DNA of 64,000 nt. Origin: Phaseolus vulgaris (Eukaryota > Streptophyta > Magnoliopsida > Fabales > Fabaceae). Each line of letters begins with the position of its first letter. Position 1 is the first letter of the stretch. Positions 34,070-46,176 of the stretch are shown here, one piece after another. Made by a program: the position numbers and the translations under genes. Under the pieces are notes generated by a model, which saw only the letters and a list, made by a program, of their open reading frames with translations, did no database searches and was not told the origin of the DNA. Location: positions 22,136,111-22,200,110 of the forward strand of contig NC_023754.2 of NCBI RefSeq assembly GCF_000499845.2. Reading direction: 5' to 3'.

Positions 34070-37000
34070 AAGAGAGGGAGAGAGAGAGAGAGGGATACAC
34101 AGATAGATATATCTTATATTTTGGACATTAGTTGTGTCCTGTTGTTTGTGTTAGAGTTGGTGTTTCATAGTGTAGGATGTGTGATTAAGAAAGTTCCATT
34201 GGGGGTTTCTTTTGATGAAATTCATAAACTTGATTTGGTTGTTTATTCTGCTATTTCTTCTTCTTCTTCTTCTTCTGCATTTGGAGGATTTTTTGTTGTT
34301 GCTAGTTTTCATTTATGGAGCCACTCTTCAGTTTTCTTTCTAACTTGTCTGTTTTTATTTTATGGCTTTTGTTACAGTTACAGCTTTCTTTGGTTGATCC
34401 CTTGATCTAGTTCTTGTTCATCAACCATTACAAGATCTTTGGGCCTGTAATTATTTTTTATTTTTTTGCAGTTTAAGACTACTTCTCAACTCAGCACAGT
34501 TGGAGAAGAATAGACCCAATCAGATGCAAATGCCTGAGACTGAAGAGCTTGGAGTTTCTCAAGCTTTTGTGGAGAGGCTTATTAAAGAAAGCCTTTCTAA
34601 ACTTGAGGAAGAGGAACCTGGTTTGGACAATTTCATAAGATGGGAACTTGGAGCATGCTGGATACAACATTTGCAAGACCACAATACTGAAAAGGATAAA
34701 AAACCGTTGTTGGATAAGGCTAAGAATGAAATGAAGGTTGAGGGGCTAGGGAAACCCTTTAAATCCCTCAAGAATAATAAAAATAAATCTGATCTTAGTG
34801 TGAAACTGGCATCTGAAAACTCCAAATCTCATCTGGCATGTATTAATGGAGAACCTGAAAGTGCTTTGGTGCCCTCGGTAGAATCCAAACATGAAACAGC
34901 AGCAGCAGAAAATGAGCTTGTGCTAAAGGGTTTGCTATCTGAAGCAGCTTTTACTCGGTTAATAGAATCAGGAACTGGACTTCACAGCAAGGTATTTTCT
35001 TCAAGGTCTAACAAAGTATCTGTAAATTTTCCAGTATTTGAACCTAACTATTACATCAAACATCTGACCTAAATTGCTTTGTGTTATCATCAGTCAATGC
35101 AAGAGCTGATTGACTTGTCTCAGAAATATTACATGGATGTTGCTCTCCCAAAGCTGGTACTGATAGGAATTTCACGCCTAGTTCTCTGAAAAGGCATTCT
35201 GATTGATAAGATTATGATCATTCCCTTTTTAGTATTTGTAACAACAACAATAATAATAATAATAATGATTATATGCAATACAGGTTGCAGATTTTGGCTC
35301 ATTGGAACTCTCTCCTGTGGACGGACGCACCTTAACTGATTTTATGCATACTAGGGGTCTACGTATGCGTTCTCTTGGACATGTTGTTAGTGCTCTAAAC
35401 TTGTTTTCTTACTTTGTGTAGTTCTAATAAATAATGATATTGACCAAAAGAAGCTCTTTGTGTGGCCCTCTTTATGTTTGAATACTTTCTGCATTTTTCG
35501 ATAGAACTTATAGTTTGCAAGTATTTGGTTAACATCTTTCATGATATAATTACTACTCTAATTCTTAATATATGACTATAAAACACACTTGACCATCAGG
35601 TTTCTTCACAAATTATATCACTTGCTCATAGAGGTGGGTATGCAGACCCAAGTCCGCAGACCTTCATGGATAACGGACTTTTTCTTAATCTGCATGATCA
35701 CATTCTATTTACAACAGTTGGTGATCAGATTTCTTCACAAATTATATCACTTGCCCATAGGGGTGCCTATATAGACCCAGGTCCACGGACCTTCATGGAT
35801 AATAGACTATTTCCTTCTTAATCCACATAATTATATTCAATCTACTGGCCCCGTCTGTTAAACATGTTGGCTTCACAGGTTTAATCCATGTATTCGCCGA
35901 CTAGTCCACGGATTTGAAACTGTAGCATTTAGACAAAATAGTTGTGTAAGTTTATTAAATTTCAATTTAATTTTACAGATAGTAGTTTGATAGATAATTT
36001 GCTAGATATTAGTATGATAGATGATATTTTAGAAAATGAAAGAAAAAATAAATAGTTTTTTTTTAATTAGTAGATTTTTCATTTTTCTGGATCACTATTT
36101 AGGCCTGTGGACTGGTCCATTTATTTGGGCTTTTGTGGATCAGATAGAGACCTAGATGAAAAGATTGATCTGGACTTATCCAGACCATTTGAAGAGCAAG
36201 TGACTGGGTTGTAACCAGGTGGACCGGTCCGCTTACTCACCCCTATTTGCTCATAGTTTTGACATCCAGATTTCTTCTCTCACTTCTGTACTGTTTTGTT
36301 TTCCACCCTTGTTGTACTGTCTACCTCCATTCTTTTAGAAGTTTTTATATTCAAAGGCTAAACAGAGTAAAGATTTTGTGTCATGTTTAAATTTATATTG
36401 GCTTTTTCATATTGCATGACATTTGCCTCTTATAAAATTCTTTTTATAGGTCAAGCTTTCTGAAAAACTATCACATGTACAATCACTTTGTATTCATGAG
36501 ATGATAGTTCGAGCTTTCAAGCATATCCTGCAGGCAGTGATTGCAGTTGTTGACAAGGAGAAAATGGCTGCATCCATTGCTGCTGCATTGAATTTGCTGC
36601 TTGGTGTTCCTGAAAACAGAGAGTCAGATAAATCGTGCAAAATCCACCCCCTTGTATGGAAATGGCTAGAGGTATTTCTGAAGAAGCGATTTGATTGGGA
36701 TCTTAGCAGCTTGAATTACAGTGATGTGAGGAAGTTTGCGATTTTGCGTGGCTTATGTCATAAGGTATTGGAAGTAGGCTATAGAATCTGCAGTATCTGT
36801 TACATTTTAGTTTGCACGGGAATGGAGTCATACATTTACATCCTTTTCATATTTCCATTTATTAGGACTCTTTGAGCTAAATGTTATGATTCACTATGAT
36901 AATTACATGCTGAGCACCCAAGCACTTGGGGAACCTTCCCTTAAAAGCTAGCTATCAAAGGGGTAAACCAAGCCACTTAAGTACTCCTCTCTGATCATTC

Positions 37001-40000
37001 CACTTGTTGTGGGACTTAGGCACCTTATAATACCCTAGTCTCTATCAGATTAGAGGTTTAATTTGTGATCATGAAATAGAATGTATAGGTTGGCTGGATT
37101 TTCTAAGTTAAAATATCCTCTAATAATTATTTGCCTGTAACGCAGGTTTGCACAGCCATAATGTGTTGGTGTCCACATTTTCTTAGACTTTTACCCTTCA
37201 ATTGCTCTCCAAACCATCTACTACTCTCTTTCAGATTCCCACGTTAAATTAAGTATATTAAACTTCTAAAAAGATGATTTAAAAAAATCAAATTTGACAT
37301 TTTTTAAAGAAAAATGCAAAAAAGACAGGCAGTGCCTATCTTTGATAGTACTTATAAAGATGTTCATGAATCATAACGGTTTCCCCATATGCATGTGTGT
37401 ATATTGGTAATTAGGTACACTATTTACACATGTTCTGACTTAAACTAATTATAGATTGTAGTTCTTATGGTTATCTATTGAAAATGACATTCAAGTTGTT
37501 TCTTCAATGACAGTCGATTTTTGCTGTTACCTTTCATGTTAGGTTGGGATTGAGTTTGTTCCAAGGGATCTTGATATGGATTGTCCAATTCCCTTCCAGA
37601 AATCTGATATTGTAAGCTTGGTCCCAGTTCACAAGGTAATAACATAAACAAGACAAGACCATTGTAGGATCTCTTGTCTAATGGTTTGGAAATTTACTGA
37701 TATATCCAAACTTTGTAAACTGTACATCCTTTGCAGCAAGCAGCATGCTCATCCGCAGATGGCAGGCAGCTATTAGAGTCATCAAAAACAGCTTTAGACA
37801 AGGGAAAGCTAGAAGATGCAGTTTCCTATGGAACAAAGGTATCTGCCCTTTGTCAGGAAATTCTATGAACTTGTGACAATTTACTTCAAAAGCAAATGCC
37901 TTTTCATATTTTCATATGATGACTGCTATATTTCGTGGTGACAGGCTCTTGCCAGACTTGTAGCAGTTTGTGGCCCCTATCATCGGATGACAGCGGGAGC
38001 ATACAGCTTACTTGCTGTAGTTTTATATCACACTGGAGACTTCAATCAGGTCTTGTTTGTTGTCATTCTGTTTTGATTTTGAGACATTTTGCATTAGAAA
38101 CCAAAGAAGCATATATAACCTAGATAAATCAATTTTAGTTTGCAGTGTTTCACCTCTGTTGACTATAGTTCAATGTTAAATATGTAATCTAATTTTTTTT
38201 GGTTGCTGAATTCAATTCCAATTTATTGAGCTTTTTATTCCAACCACAGGCTACAATTTATCAACAAAAAGCTCTGGATATTAATGAGAGAGAGCTGGGT
38301 CTGGATCATCCAGATACTATGAAGAGTTATGGGGATCTTGCAGTTTTCTACTACAGACTTCAACATACAGAGCTGGCTCTGAAGTATGTTTTGTTCTTGC
38401 AGTGGTGATGCATAATTGTGCATGGACTTCTCATAATTAAAACTTCCCTTTGTTTTTCTTACCTTATATGACTAATCATTAATGTATTAATTGAAAATAA
38501 TAATTTATTAGGTAACAAAAGGCATTACATATAAAGGAGAGGATGTGCTATCCATCTTGTGGTGCACTGGAAAAATTATTAGGGAAAAATAGAGGAATGT
38601 ATTACTTCTAAACTGATGAAAGAATTCTATCCCTGGGTACAGAGTTGTTTACAATAGGAAAATAAGGAAAAGACAAACAAGAAAAGTCTAAGTGTTCTAG
38701 AGGCCTTGTGTCTTCCAAGGCCCCAGTTCTGTAATTCTAGCCCTCATCCCTCTCAATGATTTCCTACACTTAAATTCTTTCTCCACACATCCAACTCACA
38801 TTCCTTCTTTCCACCACTGCCAGATTGGCAGTTGGCAGGTGTACCACAACTCCTTCTCCTTACATAATACACACACCTTAGTCACATTGGGTTTTGGCTT
38901 CGGGTTCTCATCACTACTTAATTGGCTGTCTAGTCTGATATTCTTAACAGAATAAGATTAATGATAACCAGTTTAAAATAGTGGCTCTGGATTTAGAATT
39001 TTCTGAATGTTAGTCAATATTTATGATGATTTCTTTCATTTGTTTACTGATTTTGAATGTTATTACAGACATCTAGTTACCTTGGGCTTTGGCTCCAGGT
39101 TCTCATCACTACCTAATTGAGTCGTCTAGTCTGATATTCTTAATGGAATAAGATTAATGATAACCAGTTTAAAATAGTTGCCATGGATTTGTGATGATTT
39201 ATTTAATTTGTTTACTGATTGGCTCTGCAACTGTTTTCAACCAGGTATGTAAAGCGCGCTTTATATCTTCTGCATCTAACGTGTGGCCCATCTCATCCAA
39301 ACACTGCTGCAACATACATTAACGTGGCTATGATGGAGGAAGGTCTTGGAAATGTACATGTCGCTCTTAGATATCTTCACAAAGCTCTAAAGTGCAACCA
39401 AAGATTACTTGGTCCAGATCATATTCAGGTTTTATTTTCATTTTATTTCTTGCCTCTGCCAAGTTTGTTTAACTTTACCTTTATCTAAAATTTAATATTT
39501 GAATTCTCCCATGAATTTATAAAACGTGAATGCTAAAAGGTGGACTCTATTAATGAGGATTAAACTTAGGAATTTTAAAACAGAAAATCTGTACAAATAT
39601 TAGTTCCAGTACTTATTTAAAGTCATCAGAAATACCAAAATAATATCAGTTCTCATCTCTTTGTTTTAATCTGTATATTCTTAGAATTTTAATTCTGTGC
39701 AGACTGCTGCAAGTTATCATGCAATAGCAATAGCACTCTCATTGATGGAAGCATATCCTTTGAGCGTACAGCATGAGCAAACAACATTGCAAATTCTGCG
39801 GGCAAAACTTGGTCCAGATGACTTGCGGACTCAGGTATAAATAACAAAAGTACCCAGTAATTCAGAAGATGAGGAAATAACGATAATACACAACTTTGAA
39901 GTGGGTAGAGTGATGTCTTAAATGATGTGGTGAAGTTGTATATGTATTGGAAAACCACCTTACCCATAGACCGTAGCCATAATAGTTCCAGCTTCTTTGT

Positions 40001-43000
40001 TGGTTGCCTTAGTTGTATCCTCAAGAGTGGTGTTTAGTCTCACATCAACTAGAGATATGACTTAAATAGAACTAAGTTTGGGCAGTTCTCACTTTACAAG
40101 TATGTTTTGTAGACCTGAGTTAGATCTTCAGTCCAAATTTTAAGAGTTTGAGTAGTTTGTATCACAATTAAAATAATCCTATTTATCATTCTCATTAAAC
40201 TAATAGTTCATTAAGTAAGTTCCCCTTTACTGGTCTCACAAAGAATTAATACAGTTTTCCATAATCTAAATTTGTATAAAATGTCACAGGATGCTGCTGC
40301 TTGGCTTGAGTATTTTGAGTCCAAGGCTATAGAACAACAAGAAGCTGCACGGAATGGTACTCAAAAGCCAGATACATCTATTGCTAGCAAAGGCCATCTA
40401 AGGTATAATAAAACTGCCTTGGCTGTATGGATCGGGTACTTTTATAGCCACTACTCATGCATACGTGTAATTTAATCTAGTACTAATAGCTGTTACTTGT
40501 GCATAAGTGTCTTTTAATAGACCTCACATGTAGGGATGAAAATAGGTAAGGTGTGGCTTACAAGGGTCAGTGGCCTAGCCTCGAGATTAGGCAAAGGCCG
40601 GGCCTATTCTACTAAAGAAGTTAGGCCAACACCTTTTAAAAATTCTATTCAATTAAAAGGTCAGGCTTTTGACCATTTCAAAAGCTGTTTGTGCCTAATA
40701 GAATGGTTTTATTAAGTAAATATAAATAGTTTAATAATAATATTATTGTTTTTTAACTTTATTGTAATCTTTCTACATTATATACGTTTTATTGAATTAA
40801 GACGCTCGGGCCAGTTGACCCACCAAACATAGGTCCATAAACCTATATAGAGGTAGGTTTGTGGTCCTATAAAATAGATTTTTACATAGACTTTTAAATG
40901 GACTTTTAGGTCAGATTAGGCTTTTAAAAGGTCAAGCGAATCCTCAAAGAAAGGCTTATGTCAAGTAATAGACTAAGCTTGGACCTTAGGTCTGGGAGAT
41001 AGGTTAGGCCTATTAAGGGCAACCCATTTCCACCCCTACTTATGGGTGAATTTCTGTCAAGTTTTGGTTTTGGAGATTATAATATGTAATTTTATTGCAA
41101 ATTATTTGATATTTCTAGCCAATGGCTATTGATGCAACCTTTTGTTGTTCTCTTCTTGAGGTTTGACTGTCTTCTTTCTACAATGCTTCGAATCATCTGC
41201 AACATGTTCATTGTAATTGGATGAAATTCCAATTCTAAAATGTATAGATAATTAGACGCCGATTGATATAGAATATGATATGGGCTTGAACACTGTTACT
41301 AAGCAAATTTTTGAAGGTTCAGGTGTTTATTGAAGTTTGGGGTATCAGATTCCAGTATATGTCTAGCACAAACATGATTCCTTTTTCTAAATGTTTAACA
41401 TCTGCTATTCGTAGTGTGTCAAAACTTCCCATTAACATCTTCAAATTTGGAAACTGACATGTTATATGTGTATCATATACATTCTCACATAAATTTTACC
41501 CCGACTCATTATATTTACATGGAATTTGTCAGTGTGTCAGACTTGCTTGACTACATTAATCCAAGTCATGATCCCAAAGGGAGAGATATTGCACTAAGGA
41601 AAAGAAGCCAGATAACTAAGGTATAGTGCATATTTACTGATCTCAATATTTTTAACTTATATTAGTTTGAGATCTTGGTTAAAAATATACAGAATAGTTT
41701 TCTGATTGCTACTTATATACATTTTCTGATATTGCTAAAATGTTTGCATAGGTTACTTTCTTGACACCGTTGTACAATGTATTAACTGAAAAAAATATGG
41801 AATAAACTTCAGGACTAATTCAGTCTATAGTTAGAATGAAAACTGCAATGGAGGAATCTAATCGGATACCCAAGGGAGCTCTTATTTATTTTTCCCTTTA
41901 ATGTTGAACTGTTACTGCATCAGCCATGCAGGTTCACCATTTTAAATTGTTGCAGTAACTGCCTACTTGATGTTTTCTTGTATGTATTTTAATAATACTA
42001 ATTTCACAAAGAAATAATTAGCAGATGAGGATGGAATCCTGCCAGAACATTGGCTCAGCAAGTTCTGATGAGTCATGGAAAGAAACTCCAAGAGAGACTT
42101 CAGATGAAGTAATACTCATACCTGGAGCAGGTGTTGCTGTAGATACTGATCTGGAGACCAACTCAGCACCTGATTCAGAACAGCCCATTTTAGAAAAGAC
42201 CTCGGATGAAAAACAAGTTTCTGTTGAAATATTGTCTGAAGCACCTGCTGATGGTGAGGATGGATGGCAACCAGTTCAACGGCCAAGATCATCTGGTTCA
42301 AATGGCCAGCGGCTGAAGCAAAGACGAGCAACAATTGGTAAAGTTTATTATCAGAAAAAGAAAGTGGAATCTGACATAGACTATACTTATGGGAAGAGTA
42401 GTGATCAGAACAGTAGATATTATATTGTGAAGAAGAGAACAATATCCCATGGTGTTTATGCTGATGATCATAGTGTAAACATATCCCAAGGTACTAAATT
42501 TGGAAGGAAAGTGGTCAAAGCTGTTGCATACAGGGTGAAGTCCATGTCTGCATCTGATAAGACTACTGTAAAAGATTCATCAGAAATTGGTGACAAACTA
42601 ATCAGTTCTTATTCACAACTTGGTTCAGTTTCATCACCAAATGATAATAGTACTATGAAGACTTCTATAGTTAGTATTGGGAAATCTCCTTCATACAAAG
42701 AAGTGGCAGTGGCTCCTCCTGGGACAATTTCCAAGTTGCAAATCTATAATCCTCAAAGTAACATTCCTGGTTTTGGCGTGGGCAAACATGAAGAGGAAGA
42801 TTTTAGAATTCATTCAAATTCTGAACCAACCCCGGAAGAGGTAAAAAGTACATTAAAAGCGAAGGAAAAAAATTCTCTCTCAAATTCTTTGGATGATTCA
42901 AATCATACTAATGATTCTGAAAGGAAACAAACACAGTTTACTGATTCTGTTCAAGAAAATTTGGAGAGTGCTAAATGGGTTGATTCTGTGGATGTTGAGG

Positions 43001-44094
43001 TTCATGAAACAGTTGATAATATCATAATGATTGATGCAGTGGAGGATCATGTGGATTCTCATAAACTTGAGGTTGACACTAGCAACTCTGACTGTTTTGA
43101 ACTCCCTAATCATACCATCTCACAAGAAGGTGAAGATTTAAGAGTCAGTGTTTCTCCATCAAGTCAGGGTGATTCCCAGGGCATCCCATATAAGAAGTTA
43201 TCTGCATCTGCAGCTCCATTCAATCCGGCACCAGGCATTGCTCGAGCTGCACCAGTTGCCTTGAATGCAACACTTCCTTCTGCTTCTGGTGCTGTTCCGC
43301 CAATTGGCCCCTGGCCAGTAAATATGAATGTTCGCCATGGACCTGCTACCATGTTACCAGCAGTTACCCAAATGTGTTCGACTCCTCACCATGTATACCC
43401 ATCTCCTCCACCTACACCAAACATGATACAACCATTGCCATTTATGTATCCTCCTTATACTCAGCCTCAATCAATACCATCCACCAATTTTCCAGTTACT
43501 AGTAGTGCATTTCATGTCAATCAGTTCACATGGCAATGTAGTATGAACCCGACTGCATCTAATTTTGGTCCCAATGCAGTATGGCCTGGTTGTCATCCGG
43601 TGGAATTTCCTCTTCTAGCGCCTAGCACCAAACCAATCCCTGATTCCATTTTGGAGCCACAAAAACAGTGTCATGTTTCAAAAAATTCTAGCTCAGCTTT
43701 TGTTCTGCCAGAGGGCACTAATAACGTTGGTGGATACAAGAAAGAGGTGCAACCTTTAGAATCAGAGACTAGCGAGGATGAAGTGGGTAGAGTTCACACA
43801 GAAAGTGTAAAGGAAAATGGGAATCCTAATTTTCATGGGTTTGAAAATGCTGGCGACAAACCCAATAATAACATTGGCTTGAGTAAGATCAGCAGAAATG
43901 AAAAGAACATAGATGGTGAGAAAACCTTCAGTATTTTGATTAGGGGAAGAAGAAACCGGAAGCAGACACTAAGAATGCCAATAAGTTTGCTAACTAGACC
44001 CAATAGCTCACAGTCATTCAAGGTTATTTATAACCGTGTAGTTAGAGGAAGTGATGTACCCAAGTCCATCAACTTATCTTCTGGAAGAGATTAG
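28824..44094 (+). CDS. REC1: REC1-type CLU/TPR protein (chloroplast coverage), 23 exons, 1821 aa
   Basis: Exons: 28824-28884, 29399-29460, 30087-30179, 31228-31300, 31400-31627, 31701-31768, 31856-31987, 32085-32126, 32277-32801, 32900-33060, 34472-34991, 35094-35156, 35284-35385, 36450-36764, 37543-37635, 37737-37838, 37945-38049, 38250-38383, 39245-39428, 39703-39834, 40290-40402, 41533-41620, 42025-44094. All junctions keep frame and use GT-AG. The protein has a basic start ([11 protein letters not shown]), the CLU domain from about residue 254 ([13 protein letters not shown]), the central [20 protein letters not shown] block (about 677) and TPRs at about 880-1070 ([16 protein letters not shown]). 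A long Ser-rich tail ends with [20 protein letters not shown]. Relatives in Arabidopsis (REC family, including TSS) are cytosolic/nuclear and set how much of the cell chloroplasts fill. The CLU family binds mRNA for mitochondrial proteins. Order and tail fit REC1 best. The exon 22/23 junction is the least certain. Confidence 0.93.
29151..29282. repeat. Three tandem 40-48 bp repeats in REC1 intron 1
   Basis: The unit contains gtgat-ttatctca, cttcttgaagt and cggaacagaaatta. Copies start at 29151, 29195 and 29243. The third lacks part of the middle. Confidence 0.8.
33961..34095. repeat. (AT)n and (GA)n microsatellites in REC1 intron 10
   Basis: (TA)n at about 33963-33991, a second AT run near 34041 and a GA run at about 34056-34094. 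They lie well inside the 1.4-kb intron. Confidence 0.85.
35630..36246. mobile_element. hAT-type MITE in REC1 intron 13
   Basis: Target duplication ttgctcat occurs at 35622-35629 and 36247-36254. The ends are agaggtgggtatgc and, inverted, ataggggtgagtaagc. The left end plus about 30 bp of host flank is tandemly repeated: 35600 onward recurs from 35729 (tttcttcacaaattatatca). Confidence 0.8.
38887..39225. repeat. Tandem duplication in REC1 intron 18
   Basis: A segment of about 170 bp beginning ttggg-tttggct recurs 195 bp later (38887 and 39082), sharing gtctagtctgatattctta and ataaccagtttaaaatagt. The second copy runs up to the polypyrimidine tract of exon 19. Confidence 0.8.
40531..41038. mobile_element. 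hAT-type MITE in REC1 intron 21
   Basis: The ends are tagggatgaaaatagg and, inverted, taggggtggaaatggg. The interior is rich in 'aggcc/ggcct' words. The flanks ctcacatg and cttatggg match at four of eight positions, three of the differences being transitions, so the target duplication is old. Confidence 0.6.
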
Positions 44095-46176
44095 CTACTG
44101 CTTAACCCAAAGTTTCTTTGTTGTTACTAATAATGAACTGTAGAAGAATTACTGCCAATAAAGAAGAAATATCTCACAATTTCACGTGCAAAACGATGTG
44201 GTTTTCGATCATTTATGGAACTCAATCACAATTTCCCTGCCGCTAAATTATGTGGCTGCCTTGCCATTTGGAAAGTTTCTGTGAGTATTCTACTTATCCT
44301 GCAGAAATTTAACTTTTGGAAAAGTGAATACAATGTCGTATAATTTATTCATTCTGTCCATTGCCCCCAAACAACACGTGCTCTAAAAAACAATGCATAA
44401 TTTATTGTTTGAAGAAAATATGGTTGTACCAGTGAAACCTCTTACGTCATGGAATTCAGATTTGACCTTGACTGAAACATGGAGGGCAGGAGGGTTTTTT
44501 TTTTGAGGTACTTCCACTAACAAAAGCTGGAGCTATTTTATTCATTCCGTTGTCCCAGCTAGTCAGAGTTTTGAATCATCTTGAATGACTAGGGTGCATT
44601 ATTTGATGATTAGTTGCGACGTGGAAATGTTCGTGATGATTAGAGCAGCCAATAGTTTTTGTTCAGCATGCAGGGTCATCGCTATCAGTTTTGGGGTTTC
44701 AGAGGCACCTTGACGGTGAAAAACATTTATTCATTATCAAGTTAGGCAATTTTGACATGCTGAATAACAGGATTAAAGATCGTGTCTAATTTTCCTTTTG
44801 TTACATCATTGACAATATCTCTGTTAATTAATTTGGTTCTTTTGTATATACTTCCTCTGAATACTTTTCCGTGTATTGGTGGTTCTCTTTTGCTGTTTGT
44901 CTTCATATATATTTTGTTACATTTTGAATCTTGTGATAGTTCTATTAATGATGATCATTGTTTGATACAATTGAGTAGAAGTATGAACTCTATCAGACGA
45001 CAAATTTGTGTGCGCCCGTGAACAGATTTCATTTAATCACACTTATCGTGTACAGTTAAAAACAATTAGCAACATTATTTGTAATTCAGTTCAAGTATAA
45101 CAAGAAAATAAGGGACACTTAAATGTATTTAATGGAATAACCGAATAAACAAGCCTCGGCAGCAACGTTTATTTTGATTAACATCTATTTTTTTTCTTAC
45201 AAGGCCAAGAAAAATTCCATTATTTGAGTCCTGCTAACTAGTGTAAAGACTGGTTAAGGAATCGATGTATTGATTAGCATTTTCTTTCAATTTTACGAAA
45301 AAGAAAAGGTTGATGAATTGTACCTAGTTGGGATTGAGTTTTGTACAGGGAACAAGTAATGCTATTATATACGATAAGGTTCCATGGATATCATCCTAAC
45401 AAGTGTCTGCACCTGGAGAGAAAAATAATAGAATAGAAATAGATATAGTAGATGAGCGATATGATATGTTTAATCAGAGTGATAAATAAACGAGGTATTA
45501 ATCGAGTGTTCAAAAAATGATAATCTATCAATTTTAAGGTCATTTTATAGCGAGTTATTTATATTGCCAAGGTGTCAATATCTAATTTTTCTGCCAATCC
45601 ATTGTTGATTGGGAATGCAGCAAACCCTATATATTCCTGCCTGTTGAACAGATTACAAACTCGTGTTCTTGGAAAATCGACGGTTTGGGGCTATGGAACT
45701 ATGTGCTCATTTAATAAAATATTATCACTCACCAAAATCCGATCCTTAAATTTCAACACATTTTCATAGAAAAATAACAGAATATAAATGTAAACGTGGG
45801 CATCATATTCCTGATCATGAAGACCCAATAAAGAAAGCAAAAAGGTTCAATCTCAAGTAACAGGTTCAGTTGAGGAAGAAGACAAACGTTAGGATTTCCA
45901 TCTTGGCAAACTTCTAGGTGGCTAATATATCTATCTACACCAAGAAACCTCCACATCTCAGTTCACATGTAGTAGGGTGAATGAGGTTTAGTCTGAACTG
46001 AAGTTTCTGAATGCGGCAATTGACACAACTTGTACAAGTGCAAACAAAACTGTGAGCAAACACATTCACCCTGCTTCAAGGAAGTAACATACATAAAAGA
46101 TAAGCTGAGATTGATAAGTTGGCTCTTCAGCATAAATTTCAGTAAGCAGATGAAGTAGTGTGAAACAAGGGAAGCG
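44095..46176. other. Intergenic between convergent genes, no gene seen
   Basis: The first few hundred bases are presumably REC1 3' UTR (aataaag near 44158 could serve for polyadenylation). The rest lacks a supported frame. The 3' UTR of the cytochrome b561 gene lies at the right end. Confidence 0.45.

Noticed and set aside
41760..42024. Extra REC1 exon between exons 22 and 23
   Set aside because: The candidate after 'aaacttcag' meets a stop at its second codon; direct joining of 41620 to 42025 keeps the frame.
42116..43352. Minus-strand frames inside the last REC1 exon
   Set aside because: Antisense shadows of a coding exon; no start context or domain.
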